DNA of 64,000 bases from Margaritispora aquatica (lineage: Eukaryota; Ascomycota; Leotiomycetes; Helotiales; Discinellaceae). Under the pieces are notes generated by a model. That model worked only from the letters and a program-made list of their open reading frames with translations, did not search any database and had not been told where the DNA came from. The DNA lies in the NCBI GenBank assembly GCA_007644065.1, contig VJWN01000007.1, positions 3,068,167 through 3,132,166 on the forward strand, read 5' to 3'. Positions 45,096 to 57,700 of this stretch are shown here, in pieces (position 1 is the stretch's first letter; the number at the start of each line of letters is the position of its first letter). Made by a program: the position numbers and the translations under genes.

Positions 45096-46916
45096 TTTGC
45101 AACAAGTAAGTTGTAAAGGGCTTTTCGATGTATGGAGTAGGTTTCTAGGTTTTGGGTGGCAGAGTGATCGTACAAGCTGGGAATCCGAGGTCTGTCTATT
45201 CATCGATAATCTGCACAATTGCTTAGATTAGCTTAAGTGAATACGTGGAAGAACTTTGCTGATTTCCATACAGTATTGAGAGAACTTGACATACTGGTAC
45301 TAGGCTCGAGGATCCCGCGATTCTGATTGTATCTGATTTCCTTCTCGACGATAAGTTCTCGTGCTTCAAGAGAATGCAAAGGTGATGAAACAAGTACAAC
45401 CACAAGTGACGTTGAGCTTGTTATATGCGACGTGGTTGTTGCTGCTTCAAAAATTCTGTATGCGCGAAGCTGTGGTGGTTTACTCATTGACATTGAAACT
45501 AGTGACTAGAGCTAAAGTCGTTACCATTCAAGTTGTAGGATTAACCGGAGTGGGATCTGTATCCCAAGACCTGTAGTCACCTTTAAGATGCTCTGCTATT
45601 GAATGTGCAGTACAAATTACTATTCTGTGGGTGCCTTACACTGGACGTTCACCTCAATTCAATTTTGTTTGCTGTGACCGCGAAGTTAGTTCTTCTTCGT
45701 CGGACACCGTCATTTTCCATACCTCCCAAGCATCGGCGATGATAGTTTCACACTCTTTTCTCATTTTCTCATCCCACAACCTGAAATTCTGTCTGCGGGC
45801 GTATATGAAGAACTCACCCATCCTCCAACTAAGATTTGTAGCGCCAGTATGCCACTGCATACGCAGACAGCAAATGGCGATTGGCAAGAGCATATATCAT
45901 CGGTAATGGACTGTCGTCTCTTTGATCAGGTTTGCACATTCTACACATCTATCTCATGACCAGTGTCTCATTTACTCCTCCTGTTATGGTTTGGGTTTCA
46001 AGTAACATGCGCTTACGCTCTTCCCATCCCCAGCCCATTCGCGCCTCTCTGGTGGAGTATTTGGACACTCAAGAAGAGGCCAAGTTTAGCCTCTGGGAAT
46101 CATACTCTTTTGATTTGACAGGGGTCTACAGGGCCCTAAGCTGACCTTGGAGTGAGGGTAAGTGACCTCATAAGGCTTAGTATTGCAATTCGAAATACAG
46201 ATTGTCAATTCCTAGCATCAGTGGAGAATGTGGTCACGTTTCAAATGTGGAAGAATTGGTAATACTCAGACGTATTTTCATAGAACTTGACGTGAGAGGA
46301 GTTTACTATCTGCGCACCAATGAACCGCAACTGATGGCACATCCACCCACACCCTGCTATAGCTACAAGACACATTCTATACGGTTTCTAACTACCGCAG
46401 GAGACCTTAAAAGCCGCCGATTACCCCGCAGTACATTTTTTCTCACTATTAGCAAACCCTTTCCACCTAGCAGCAATAAACAGTTTTTGAATTTACCACG
46501 GTATTTTTCTGAACATGAACGCCGATTTTGGTATATGTGTCAAGATGACACAACTGGAATTGGTTAATGACCTCAACGGTTTACGACGAGAGTAGGGAGC
46601 TGACTCGAGAGTGGAGCCTATGCCCTTTAAAAAATTTCCTAGTGTAGCTAAACATAATCGTAAAGCAATCTCTGCTCTTACAATTCATCAAAAGCGAATA
46701 AATACTGGTCATGCAAGACCGCCATCAAGGTTGGTCTCGAGGTATATTGTTCACATCTTCGATTCCTTTTTGGTGTATTCATTGGGGTTGAGCGCTAAGA
46801 AATGCACATGCATATTTCAGGAAAACCTGCCTTGTCAAAACCACAGCTTTCAATCTTACCTCCAACTTCTCTCATTAGGCTATCATTAATTACATCTATT
46901 GTCTTCATGCGTCCGA
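45096..46916. other. 1.8-kb intergenic region
   Basis: A minus-strand ATG frame at 45654-45893 (79 aa) contains a charged helical-looking stretch (RRQNFRLWDEKMRKECETII) and an acidic end. It may be a small gene or a remnant, but support is weak. The plus frames at 45932 and 46202 have no recognisable content. Confidence 0.35.
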
Positions 46917-48956
46917 TTAACCTTCCAGCACCATCACTGCCAGAATATAAACGATTATCTTCCAAGCATCACCGACTTCTTTCTTGGCCACAGCACCCGT
47001 GATCTGCAATGGAGTACCTGAAGTCACACTTCCCTTATTTGTTGATGATGAGGTTTTGCTGACTACCACTACGCTGCCAGAAATAAAACTCAAAGTCTGT
47101 CCGCTGACAGTAACAAGTCCTCCGCTTGTCAAGGTCTGTTCACCAACCAATATCACAACAGACCCTGAAATCGTCGTGCTCGACACCACACCGCTGTACT
47201 TCGGCGTCGCAGTCATAACTACCACCGAACCACCAGAGAGGCTCAGAGTCTGTCCTGCCACTGTTATCACGCTGCTAGATACCAGCGTTTGTCCTCCTAC
47301 AACAACACCCGATGACACAGACGAGATCGTGAATACGTTTGTGCCGATCGTAATTATCGGTGTAGAGGTAGGCAAGATACCAATGATACTTGCGATAACC
47401 TCGGCAATCAAGTTAGTTGTCGTGGTAGATCCACCAGGGGAAGGGACGAGCTCAAGACCACCAGCGTCAGCCGTGAACACTGCACCATTGTAGGTCGCTG
47501 CAGGACCTCCAGCTGTGAGTGTGGTGCTGCCAATGACATAGCCTAAGCTAGAGGGAAGAATGACAACTGTGATGCTCGAAGATGGGCCATAGGTCAAGAT
47601 GGTCGTAATTGGCTTGGCAGAATTGACCTCGCTACGGGTCAAACTCGCTATATCCTGACTAATTAAGTTCAATGCGCTCGACGCGCTGCCAGGTGAAGGG
47701 ACAAGCTTAAGTCCCGAATCATCTGCAGTAAACACCGCGCCGTTTTGAGTCGCTGCCGGGCCGCCATTAGAGATTGTTGTGGTGCCAACAATATACCCAG
47801 AGCTCGAAGGAAGGATGACTACCGTGATACTTGAAGACTGGGCATAGGTTACGATAGTTGTGGCTGGCTTGGGAATGTTGACATTGCTTTCAGGGCTCGC
47901 TGAAGTGTAGGTATTTCCTCCTCCTCCTCCACCACCCACAAGACTTGACGAGCTCGTCGCTACTGGCGGTGTTGGAGTGGGAGTCGATGTCGGTGGTAAA
48001 ACAGACGGAGTCAAAGCTGGTAATGCAGGCGTCGAAGTCGCAGTTACACTACCACTGTCCGAACTTCCACCTAAACTTGTAGTAGTAATCACCTCCCTCC
48101 CAGCCACATAAACTGTAGCCGAGGACGTCATGATCGAAACTCCAACCTTCAGCGATCCTACACCCGCAAACATCAGTTGGCATGAAACATCATAAATCGA
48201 CTGTAATTGTGACTGCAACGCTGATGCACCAGACTGCGCTTCTGTCTCGATGGCATTGTTGAAGGCGGTCATATCGGTATGGTTGAACTTTACGATGGTT
48301 GTAATATACCAAACGAAATTTGAGCGCCCCTCGTACGCTGCGCGATCCCACCGCATAGGACATTCGGTGGTGACATGCTCAGAGATAGTGGCCGGAACCT
48401 GAGTGAAGAGGTACATTATGAAGTTGAACCAGATGCTTTGTGTAGATATTAAACTGTACGGATTTTGGAGTCAGTTATATTGTTCAAATCTTGTGTGTCG
48501 TTAAACACTTAGCTAACTATGCTTGGTAGCCTACGTCATCTCAGAAGTATCGAGCGTGTAGATTTGGACCCCGCCACTGCTAAGGAGTGCGTCGGGCACG
48601 CTCGCGGATTGTAGGGCAGAGGTGCCATTGTTGTAGAACACCGAGGAGCCAAGGGTCTGGTGTGTGTCCTTATCGATGGTGTATACTATTGTTGGTCCGA
48701 CAGTAGTAAACACCTCGTCGTACCATATATATTTATCTGTAATGCCATCCAAGAAACAAGCACAATAGTGAACTGATGAGGAGGAAGAAGACGATGGTAA
48801 GCTGGCTGTAAATGTAGTCGTTGAATTTGAATATCGGGCTATGAGATCTCAGTTTAGTGAAGGAGAAAACCATCAGACTTGTGACTCACTGGCTCCTAAA
48901 ACTTTAAATGCTAAAAGAGCGATCACTGCTCCAAAGCAGCGTCTAAATGTCCTCAT
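46917..48956 (-). CDS. large Ser/Thr-rich cell-surface protein, probably GPI-anchored (635 aa)
   Basis: Three exons on the minus strand: 48956-48890, 48838-48535 and 48453-46917. The first two are short, and exon 1 is almost exactly the signal peptide (MRTFRRCFGAVIALLAFKVLGA). Residues 23-260 contain Cys residues and N-glycosylation sequons (NNGT, NHTD). A Thr/Pro linker and poly-Gly tract follow. Two copies of a roughly 60-residue unit lie at about 320-380 and 405-465 (SSSITVVILPSS-GY, GGPAAT-NGAVFTAD, L-LVPSPG). The unit is followed by three shorter VGGQTL/VAGQTLS-type repeats. The C-terminal AVAKKEVGDAWKIIVYILAVMVLEG looks like a GPI attachment signal. The role is likely wall structure or adhesion; no catalytic domain was seen. 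Confidence 0.78.
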
Positions 48957-50019
48957 ATTGAAGACCTCGTTCAAATAGGTTGAGATTATCTCCACATCTC
49001 GTAAATGTTTCACCACCATCTCGTGGGAGCCTTCAGCCTTTAACACCTACACCATGCAAATACCAAGCTTCCTTCGAAGCACTCACTACAAGTTGTGTGC
49101 CCAAGACCTATCGTGAATCGATGGAAGTGCAAGCGTTATTGCAGTACAAGGCGTCCAATCAGTCCTCGCTACAAATTAGCCGAATGCAGTTTCAGGGGTA
49201 ACCTTCGGGGTTGCTTCCCAAGCAGGACTCACTGCCACATATGTCACGCAGCCTTCATGGCACAATAATCCAATGGTTGAAATGGGAGATATATTAGTTT
49301 GCTATATTTGGCAAGGTTTTGGGTTTGGCTATTGAGCTGGGCGAGAGTTTATTGTCATGGGTTTTAGAAGGAGCAAGTTGGTTGTGGCTGAAAACAAGAT
49401 TTGTCGAATTCGTGTGTGTCTGACCAAGGATAGTATCGCTGTAGCAATTCAAGGTGAGCTATGATTCGACAAGTGTAGCACCGCTGTACGATCGATAACA
49501 CAATTCGCTGTAATATGAAGAAGATCAGTAGGAATGAAAAATTGCAGATATGGCCAATACCATGAGTCACCCTTGTCCCCCTTTGATTGAACTACATAGG
49601 CATTATCTCTTTTTGCGTTTACTTTGAGCTTCAATATAACATCAATGGCAGTGGACAGTAGCTGGTCTGAGAGATGATTGCCAAAACAAGGTTGGCAGTG
49701 AAACTGATCAAGCAATTGAAATCTAGGTATGTTGAAGTGGAAAAAATGGTTGAATAGCTAGAAGATCCATTGTACTAAAGCTATGTATTTACTTCAGATT
49801 GAAACTACTGTTCTGTTGAAGAAGCTATAACGTATTGCTCATCATGAAATATACAGACACGAAAAGCCTGTTATGCTGCAAAATTCCGAGCTCTTGGTTT
49901 TTTATGGTGTTTGAAATTGCAGCAGCGCAAGCATACATATACATAAAGACCTCAAAGATCAAGAGTGAATTCAACATACATCTTGAAATCCACCCACATC
50001 TACGAACTCAATCCAACAA
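48957..50019. other. intergenic
   Basis: Promoter of the surface protein (-) and 3' flank of the P450 gene (-). No supported gene or repeat. Confidence 0.5.
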
Positions 50020-51713
50020 TCACAGGTCCTTAGTCCGTTCCTCACTTTTCCCCATCCATTTCTTCAGCAGCCCCTCATCTCTGACCCCAAATCCACATTT
50101 GAACGGTTTCGGATCAGTTGTCAATCCTGTCGGAATAGCATTACACTCTAGCGCATCCAAGATCGGGAGATCTTTGCCATCTTTCGGTGGCTGGATTTCG
50201 AAAGCAGTGATGAGTCTGATGAATGCAGTGAAGAGTTCACGATTAGCGAGGTGTGAGCCGGCACACATGCGTGACCCAGCGCCATAGGCAAAATGAGGTG
50301 TTCCACCTGAGCCTTCAAGGTTATCCAGGTACCTGTCGACGGAAAATGTGTTCGGGTCCTTGAAATGGACTGGGTCGTAGTCGCCTGCCCAAGCGTTCTA
50401 AAGTGGATTAGCTAGTTTAAAAGAGGATCAAAGGGAGAAGAAGTACCATATAAAATGTTGTGCCAGCTGGAATCACAGCATCCTCGTACTTGATATCTTT
50501 TATACTCGTTCGTGGCAAGCAAATTGGGATGACAGTGAAGAAACGGAGCACTTCTCGCACAAATGCAGTCACATACGGCACTTTCTCCTCGATGATACAC
50601 TTCTCCCATGCATCTCCATCGGGGTAAACTTCCATGATCTCCTTGTATGCGCGTTTTTGAATTTCTTGTCCATGTGGCGACGACAGGTATGCAATGCCCA
50701 TGATGAGGTTGCCAGGTACTGTATCAAGTCCGGCAGACACCATGGTAAGGCAAATGGATTTAATTTCGTCTTTCTCTTGTCAGCTAGACTCAATGGTTAT
50801 AGTACCAGAACTCACTCTCGTTCAATTTCGCCTCTGGATCTTTCAAAATGTTCCCTGTGATGCAAGGTTTATCGCTCCCGTCCGCAATTTGCTTCTTCAA
50901 TTTACTCAACAGGAAGTTCAAGTACTTGTCTCTCCTTTGACGCCACAAATCCGCATCAGTGCTGCTCTTTGGTAGAAGGCGAAGCAGAGGAATGTAGTCT
51001 TGCCAGTTGTGACTGGTAGATCTGAAATTGCTGATTGCCCTTTCAACATCACAAATTTCCTGCAACAAATCACCTTCAACTGCAGGATCAAGTCGAGAGC
51101 CATAGTTCAAAGTAAGTGAAGTGTTGAGTGCATATCTCTGGAAGTATGAGATGGGATCAATGTCTTTCTTGCCGTGTTCTGTGTCATTGAGAATTTCCTT
51201 GATCGAGACATTGGACTCGAGATCAATGATTGGCATATAGCTCTGTACAGCCGGACGGTTGAGGGCGGTAGCAGCTGCTTTCCGACGCTGCTTACAACTT
51301 TCGTCCCATGGCGAAGTACCAATTGTGAAACCTTGAGATGAGGAAACGACTGTGTGGAATGTATGAAGTGTAGGGCGAGAGATGAGAGCTGATTGATTGG
51401 TGATCCAAAGATGTCTGATTGAATCAAATGTGTTTGCGAATATGATGCGCTGGCATTGTTAGTTGGTTATCTTTGAGGAATCTTGAAGATATACTCTATT
51501 TCCAAGTCGAACTTGAAATACCGGGCCGTACTTTTCAGCAAGTCTCCCAGCTACTTTTGCATGACTGCTCCCAAACTCAAGTAGACTCCCGAATATAGGA
51601 TATCCTGGTATCTCTGGGATACCTTTCACCTTGGCAGTATCTGTCTTGTTGAAATATCTGATGAGGAGGTATCCCAGGGCGATGAGGATGAGGCCTGTGG
51701 TTTGAAAGGTCAT
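50020..51713 (-). CDS. cytochrome P450, CYP504-like (phenylacetate hydroxylase type) (517 aa)
   Basis: Four exons on the minus strand: 51713-51495, 51449-50816, 50769-50447 and 50397-50020, with introns of 45-49 nt. An N-terminal membrane anchor (TGLILIALGYLLIRYF) precedes the proline-rich hinge IPEIPGYPIFGSLL. The oxygen-binding helix I motif is SAGLDT and the ExxR is EVLR. The heme loop is FAYGAGSRMCAGSHLA, with Cys437. The stretches FANTFDSIRHLWI, SSSQGFTIGTSPWDESC and ALNRPAVQSYMPIID are those I associate with CYP504. In Aspergillus, CYP504 enzymes (PhacA/PhacB) hydroxylate phenylacetate toward homogentisate. Divergence from a fumarylacetoacetase gene 646 nt away supports this pathway. 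The exact substrate, 2-position or later ring hydroxylation, is not decided. Confidence 0.85.
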
Positions 51714-52359
51714 GATGACTTTGGTACCGATGATCTTTTGGAAGTTAGTTATAAAAAAATCAGACAAATCAGTATCAAGGGATAGATCACAAGAAGTCAA
51801 GTATATAAACCAGGAAGCTAGGTCAGTATTTCACAAAGGTTGTAATCCCAAGCTTGATATTGGGTCTTTTCAAAGTTCTCCCTCTTTCCGCATCTCTAGC
51901 TCGAGGTCAAGCTTCGCTGTACCTCATTCCCACTGAAAAGGGCATAGTTTCCATGTACCCCACAATCTCGAAGAATTGTTTCGCGGTTTTTATTCCGCCT
52001 AAATGTAAGATGACGAACAATGTAGATCAAAGGGGTCTCGCTTACACCGAGACTGAGGAGGACAGAAAGCAGAAACAGCTTGAGACAATGAAGGCGGATC
52101 CTCCTAACGGCGGGGAATGATGGAGAACCCTTAGCGAGGGTCAAGGGATGAATTCAACGCGGAATGGCACCGCACACCCCGCCAGAAGCTTGAGTTTCGA
52201 CCGACGACATCAACAAATGTCTGAATAGCTTCATTTTGGTTGTATCCAGTTCGAACAAGCAAAAATAAATGGTAAAAAACCATCTATCGTCCTATATCAC
52301 AACTTTTAGTGTCAAGATTGCATCTGCGAATCACCTCTCGAGCTTTGAGCACGGCAAGA
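51714..52359. promoter_or_regulatory. divergent promoter between P450 and fumarylacetoacetase genes
   Basis: 646 nt separate the two start codons, so shared control by one regulator is plausible. No palindromic CGG pair typical of Zn2Cys6 factors stood out. Two CCGCC/CGG-like elements are near 52109 and 52178. Confidence 0.45.
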
Positions 52360-53741
52360 ATGGCACCTATCCCATCCTGGCTCCCAATCCCCCCATCTAG
52401 CGATTTTTCTTTATACAACCTTCCTTTTGGTATCATCACATCGCGAGAATCACGAGAGAGGAAAAGACCGGCCATTGCCATAGGTGATCATGTTTTGGAT
52501 TTACTCGCCTTCTCGTCCTCCAATGGCTTCTCTGCCCTCCCATCCATAACACAGCATCTTGATGTCTTTACACAACCAACATTGAATGCCTTTGCAGCAT
52601 TAGGCAGAGACACACACAAAGATGTCAGGGAATATATACAAGAAGTGTTCAAGGAGGACACGATATACGGCGAGGTGCTCAAAGACAACACGGACTTGAG
52701 AGCGAAGAGCCTGCTAAAGAAGGAAGACACAAAATGCCATTTGCCCATGCAAATTGGGGACTACACCGATTTCTACGCAGGTATCAATCACGCTTTCAAT
52801 GTCGGGTATGTGGATTTGCCCCAGTTTGCCTCTTCTAAGATACACATCTAACTGTTTGTCTTCGCTCCAGATCCATGTTCCGCGGGCCTTCCAATGCCCT
52901 TCAACCAAACTACACCCATATCCCCATTGGCTACCATGGCCGTGCCTCCAGCATCGTTGTCTCCGGGACACCCATAACGCGACCGAATGGGCAAATCCTC
53001 ATTGATCCCTCAGCTTCGCCATCTGTCCCCTCCCTTGCGCCCTGTCGACAACTGGACATTGAGCTCGAGCTCGGTTGCTTCATATGCACCCCAAATACCA
53101 TGGGGCGTCATATTCCGATATCCGAAGCAGAAAAACATGTGTTTGGATATGTATTGTTGAACGATTGGTCTGCGAGGGATATCCAGAAATGGGAATACGT
53201 TCCGTTAGGACCGTTTAATTCGAAGAATTTCGCGTCGAGTATCAGTCCGTGGGTTGTGCTGGCTGATGCTTTGGAGCCGTTCCGGGCGAACAAGCTCCCT
53301 AACTCAACTACCATCCTTCCATATTTGCAAGAAGGAAGGGAAGATACAGTGTATAACATCAATCTAGAAGTCGACATCAACACGCCAGGGCCAGACTCAG
53401 CAACCACCACCATTTCCAAAGCCAATGGGTCAAATTTACTGTGGTCGTTTCCACAAATGATAGCGCATCACTCCATTGGTGGCTGTCCCTTACAAACAGG
53501 CGATTTACTGGGTTCAGGCACAATTAGTGGCAAAAATGAAGATGGGCAGGGGAACGACCTTGGTAGTTTGCTGGAGATGAGCGAGGGTGGGAAGAAGGAG
53601 ATCATGTTGGCCGGCATGGAGGTCAGGACCTTCTTGAGGGATGGGGATGAGATTGTAATTCGAGGTAGCTGTGGGGAGGAGGGTGAGAGAGTGGGATTTG
53701 GGGAGTGTAGGGGGAGGATTGAAAGTGCTTGGCGGTTATGA
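52360..53741 (+). CDS. fahA: fumarylacetoacetase (438 aa)
   Basis: Exons 52360-52805 and 52871-53741, with a 65-nt intron. The start at 52360 (MAPIPSWLPIPPSSDFSLYN) is the first in-frame ATG; the frame is open a little further upstream but lacks one. Family landmarks: LPFGII near residue 23, the metal-site Asp in YTDFYAGINHAFNVG, the HIPIGYHGRASSIV loop, and IELELGCF with the two metal-binding Glu. They continue with LNDWSARDIQKWEYVPLGPF, SPWVVLADAL, LGSGTISG and the C-terminal GDEIVIRG. The enzyme hydrolyses fumarylacetoacetate to fumarate and acetoacetate, the last step of phenylalanine/tyrosine and phenylacetate breakdown through homogentisate. The homogentisate dioxygenase and maleylacetoacetate isomerase partners are not in this window. 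Confidence 0.95.
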
Positions 53742-54022
53742 TGGGAGTGTGAGGCTTTCCAAATCAGAGTTTCCTTCTGATTTGGAACCAAAAGTTGGAA
53801 CATAGCACCGAAAAACACACATGTAATAACCAGAGAAGGCCAGGCCCTGAATTCACATCGTCACATAACCCCTCTCGTCCGGACCTGCGTGCAAATTGAA
53901 ACATTTTTCTCACTCTGATCTTTCACTCAGGCTTTTATGCTTTGTATTATTATCATATGCACACCATTACGATCCCTAAGCTATATAAATACCCCACCAC
54001 TGCATGCAAGCTTCTCCCAAGC

Positions 54023-56960
54023 TCAAAACAAATCCTTCAACTGCCGATAAAGCTCCTCATCCCCACCAAACATCCCACTCCCCCCATGTCCTGCTAGATC
54101 CCCATTCGATTCCCCTCCCATCGGCGTGTAGACCCCACTGGCACTCACACTTCCATTCCCACTCATACCCACGCTGCCCAGTGCAGCCTCGAATAAATTC
54201 GTCATCTCATGGCTCATTTGAAACCCATTCATGGGGCTATTTCCCGTAGCAGTACCTGTACCATTCCCTGTCCCATTCATTCCCACCCCTCCCAAACCAT
54301 CCCCATATCCCAAATTACTGATCTCGTGGCCAGCTAACCCCGCCATCGCGAGCGCGGCGCTCGAGTGCGGATCATCAGGTATATCTGGGTTCAATCCTAA
54401 CTTTGGTCCTACTTCCTTGAGGCCTTTGATAGTTTTCCACAAGCGCTTGGAGACGAATGATTTGGTGCTGAACCCTTTGACGAGGTCGAGTGCCATGTAG
54501 AATTCATCGCGACAGATGGAAGAGAAATGCACTGGTGCGTGGCACGATGCGAGGAAGATGACTGCGAGGGCTGAAATGAGGAAGTAGTTGAAGCATACCT
54601 GCTGCACGCGGTAGATGTCGCTCGTTTGGTTGAGGTGCGTGAGTGCTCGTATTGTATCACGAGCAAGCTCGACCACCGTGCTAGCGAAATTGAGGTTCTC
54701 TTGGATCGAGGAGGCGGAGTGAAGGACTGGACGGTAGATCAAGATACGCATTTGGTTGGCTCGTAGGTAGAGCAGAATCTGGAGGCGGTGGATGGCTCGT
54801 GAGGATGTTTGAGGGGAGGACGATGTAGGTAACTGGAGTTCAGGAGGGATCGACTTTTGCCATTGAATGATTTGATAGTCTAGGTAGCCAATCTCTTCGA
54901 TATTGAGGGCTGGAGAGGGAATGGGAGAGAAGTAATTGATTGAACGCCAGACTTTGGAGCCAATGCGAGAGTAGATAATCATCGCGTTCAGATATGGTAC
55001 ACTAGAATCCTACAAAGTGTAAGTTTATGTTTCTTGGCAAGAAAGAACGACTTACGGGTTCAGGTAAGGTGGGATCGATGTCTGCATCTTGAAGTGCAAA
55101 TGGCATACCGGTTCCAAAACTCCACCGACGATCGAGGACGTAGATAGACCAGAAAAGCTTGATGGCAGCTGAGCGTTCAGCTTCATCCGTAACTACCCTG
55201 AAAAGTGATTCTCGTCGGTGAAGCCCAAGTTCAATGCTCATTCGACAGACTTGGCCTATGATACGCCACGCCAATGCCTCTTCATCACAGTGAAAGTGAT
55301 ATATTGCCTAGAATTTGGATATTAGTCAGCTAGTCATCCTATAGATGTTAAACGAAGTCATCTCGTCTCGAAACGAATCAAGTATTTGGCAATATTATTT
55401 AGCAGTCCGCCGAGTTAGCAACACATTTGTGAATCTAATAACATCAAAGGTAGCAGGAGACGCGGATTCGAATTCCGCTTGCAGGAACAATTCTCATTCT
55501 TGGCTTCATTAACTTCTTTGGGCAAAACAAGGCCACTCGGCATTTTTTGCTCTAGAATTGATTTAAAATTTAATCCTCATCAAAAACATTTTCGGTGACT
55601 TTCGCTGCATAAAAGGTAGAGAAGGTTTACAACCATCCTCACTTCTGTATTTAACTTGCTCGGATAATTGACATCCAACAATTTGCATATTCAGAACAAG
55701 AGCCGCTAGCTCGAGGCACATCCACATGATGGAATGGTAACAGAAAACAAAAAGAGCAAAAGACTTACCACAAGGACCAGGAATGGAAAATCTTTCAAGT
55801 CTACCACCTCACTATGTAGTTTCCTATCCGCAGCCTCTCGCGCACTCTCGAACAAACGGTATGCGATTTCACTTTGTCCAGCTCCCTCAGTTACAGTCGC
55901 ACATGCCATCACCATCTTAAGTACGAGCGAGTCCTCATCATTAATTCCTTTCCCTGGAGAACTGGTTGCTAATCCATTGCGGTATGTTGCATCAAGGAAT
56001 TCATATAGATTTCGCCCATGAACAATCACGCGCTCAATGTCCACAACCGGGTACATAATTCCCATTTCTTCTTCGTACACTCGACACAAGCGTGTCATTT
56101 CATCTTTTGAAACAGACCACAGAGGATCTCTGCCTGTATTGCCATTTGGAAGAAGGGCCGGTGCTGAGGTTGGAGGAGGAGAAGCTATAGGTGTAGCATC
56201 CTGAGTTATCATCCCTTCATCTCCTAGCCCTTGGTATCCCATGTTATGGAGGGTGTTCTTTGCAACATCAAGGCTGAAAGCTGAGCTGGTCGGCCCACGA
56301 AAACTAGGATGCCTTGGTACTGGACGGTATCGAGCGACGGGCGATATGGGCGCGGCTTGAGAGACAGACATCGACCTCTCTGAAGGTGGCACAAAAGACA
56401 TTCCATCTCCTCCTGCTCGAAGAGCATTGAGGTTCGCGTATAGAGTATCAACCTGCTCCTGCAAGGAGGCAAGATGCGCATTCATCTGGCGGAACTCCTC
56501 CGATTCCTTGAAGCCATTCGTACAACAATTTGGGGCGTATTGGCACTCGAGACTGAGGTTCCCACATCTCTGGCAAGGTGTGTTTCCATTGCACTTGATC
56601 TTGCGCCGTTTACATTCATTGCTACACCGTTGTTAGCATTTTTTGTGACGATTAGAGCTTTGGTGGACAAGATTCTGTTGCACGACATCGTGGAGATGCA
56701 CCAACGTACCAAGCAATTGAGATATATCGATTCCTCTTTGCGCGAGTATGCGTATTGCTATTGCTATTGCTTGCACCGGAATCTTCGTTGCTTTTCCTCT
56801 TCTTTCCGCTATCCTGTCCAGGTGCGGGACTCTCCGCACTGTCCGACTGCTGGCGTTGACCATTCATGTTCGTGTGTATGTTCATGCTTCCAGCAGCAGG
56901 AGTAATTGGAGACTCGACGAGATAATTCAGATCCGTGACTTGACTTTCGAGAGTATTCAT
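54023..56960 (-). CDS. Zn2Cys6 transcription factor with fungal-specific regulatory domain (780 aa)
   Basis: Four exons on the minus strand: 56960-56710, 56621-55769, 55307-55056 and 55009-54023. The first splice junction rebuilds the binuclear cluster (C84-x2-C-x6-C-x5-C-x2-C-x6-C110, CNECKRRKIKCNGNTPC). A coiled-coil-like dimer helix follows (EEFRQMNAHLASLQEQVDTLY). The fungal-specific domain starts near residue 230 (RVYEEEMGIMYPVVDIERV) and includes AIYHFHCDEEALAWRIIGQ, ELGLHRRE and FWSIYVLDRRWSFGTGMPFALQD. The C-terminal 110 residues are a Gly/Ser/Asn-rich probable activation region. The intron inside the regulatory domain is 461 nt, far above the 45-90 nt usual here. The gene is convergent with fahA; a role in regulating it is only inferred from position. 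Confidence 0.9.
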
Positions 56961-57700
56961 AGTCACATACCTACTTTGTGGGTAGAGGAGAGGAATCTAT
57001 GAGAAGGGATATGTAGTTTTGAGTGAACAACCTACGAGAACATCAAGATCTTCAAGATTGCGGGGTCAAAGAGGCTAGTGGGAATTTCCCAGTCACAGTC
57101 ATTCCAAGTATTACTAACATAATGCTACGTGCTTCATGCTTCATGCTTCGTGGCTACATGATGGAGGATTTTCTCCTCAGTTCTTTACTAATTTGGTGAC
57201 AATTGATTGAAAATTAACGATTGAATCATGTCATTGGACCAATTCGGTTGACTTTAGTCACGACAACCATCTGATGGTATTGTATAACCTGATTACCTAG
57301 CGGGCAGGTCAAGTGCATAGGAGCGTGATCAAGCCCAGATGAGCTGGCTACGAGTAATTGAACTGGTATTGGTTCAATGGGCAATCACTGTCCTGTTTCA
57401 ATATAGGTGATACTGGTGTTGGTCCAGATGAAGATCGAGCTGCTCAGCCTCAGATATCACCAACATCATGCTACAGAAATATTCTCCTCCCTTCGACGGA
57501 CGGTAAACACCAAAGCTGGAATGAGAAGTGAGCCGAGATCTCGTCAAGATGTTCACAAGTCAAGATCACATTCATTTATGAAAAATGGGATCTCAAAGCC
57601 CGCAGCTACTTGAGAGACGTCTTAAATTACTGCTGGGAATGTAAACCCAGAATTATGTCACCTACAGGTTTTGTCTTTGGAATATATGCATCTGACCAGT
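56961..57700. other. intergenic
   Basis: Promoter of the Zn2Cys6 gene and 3' flank of the MFS gene. A short tandem repeat, TGCTTCA-TGCTTCA-TGCTTC, lies near 57130-57149. No gene. Confidence 0.5.

Noticed and set aside
45654..45893. 79-codon minus-strand frame
   Set aside because: It has some protein-like helical character, but no start context, domain or splice partner; not strong enough to list as a gene.
46984..47493. 169-codon plus-strand frame
   Set aside because: It lies wholly inside the Thr/Ser/Val-repeat coding region of the minus-strand surface protein gene; repeats keep the opposite frame open.
55440..55500. Possible tRNA gene around the TTCGAAT hairpin
   Set aside because: No A box, D arm or matching acceptor stem was found 45-60 nt upstream; only the T arm fits.
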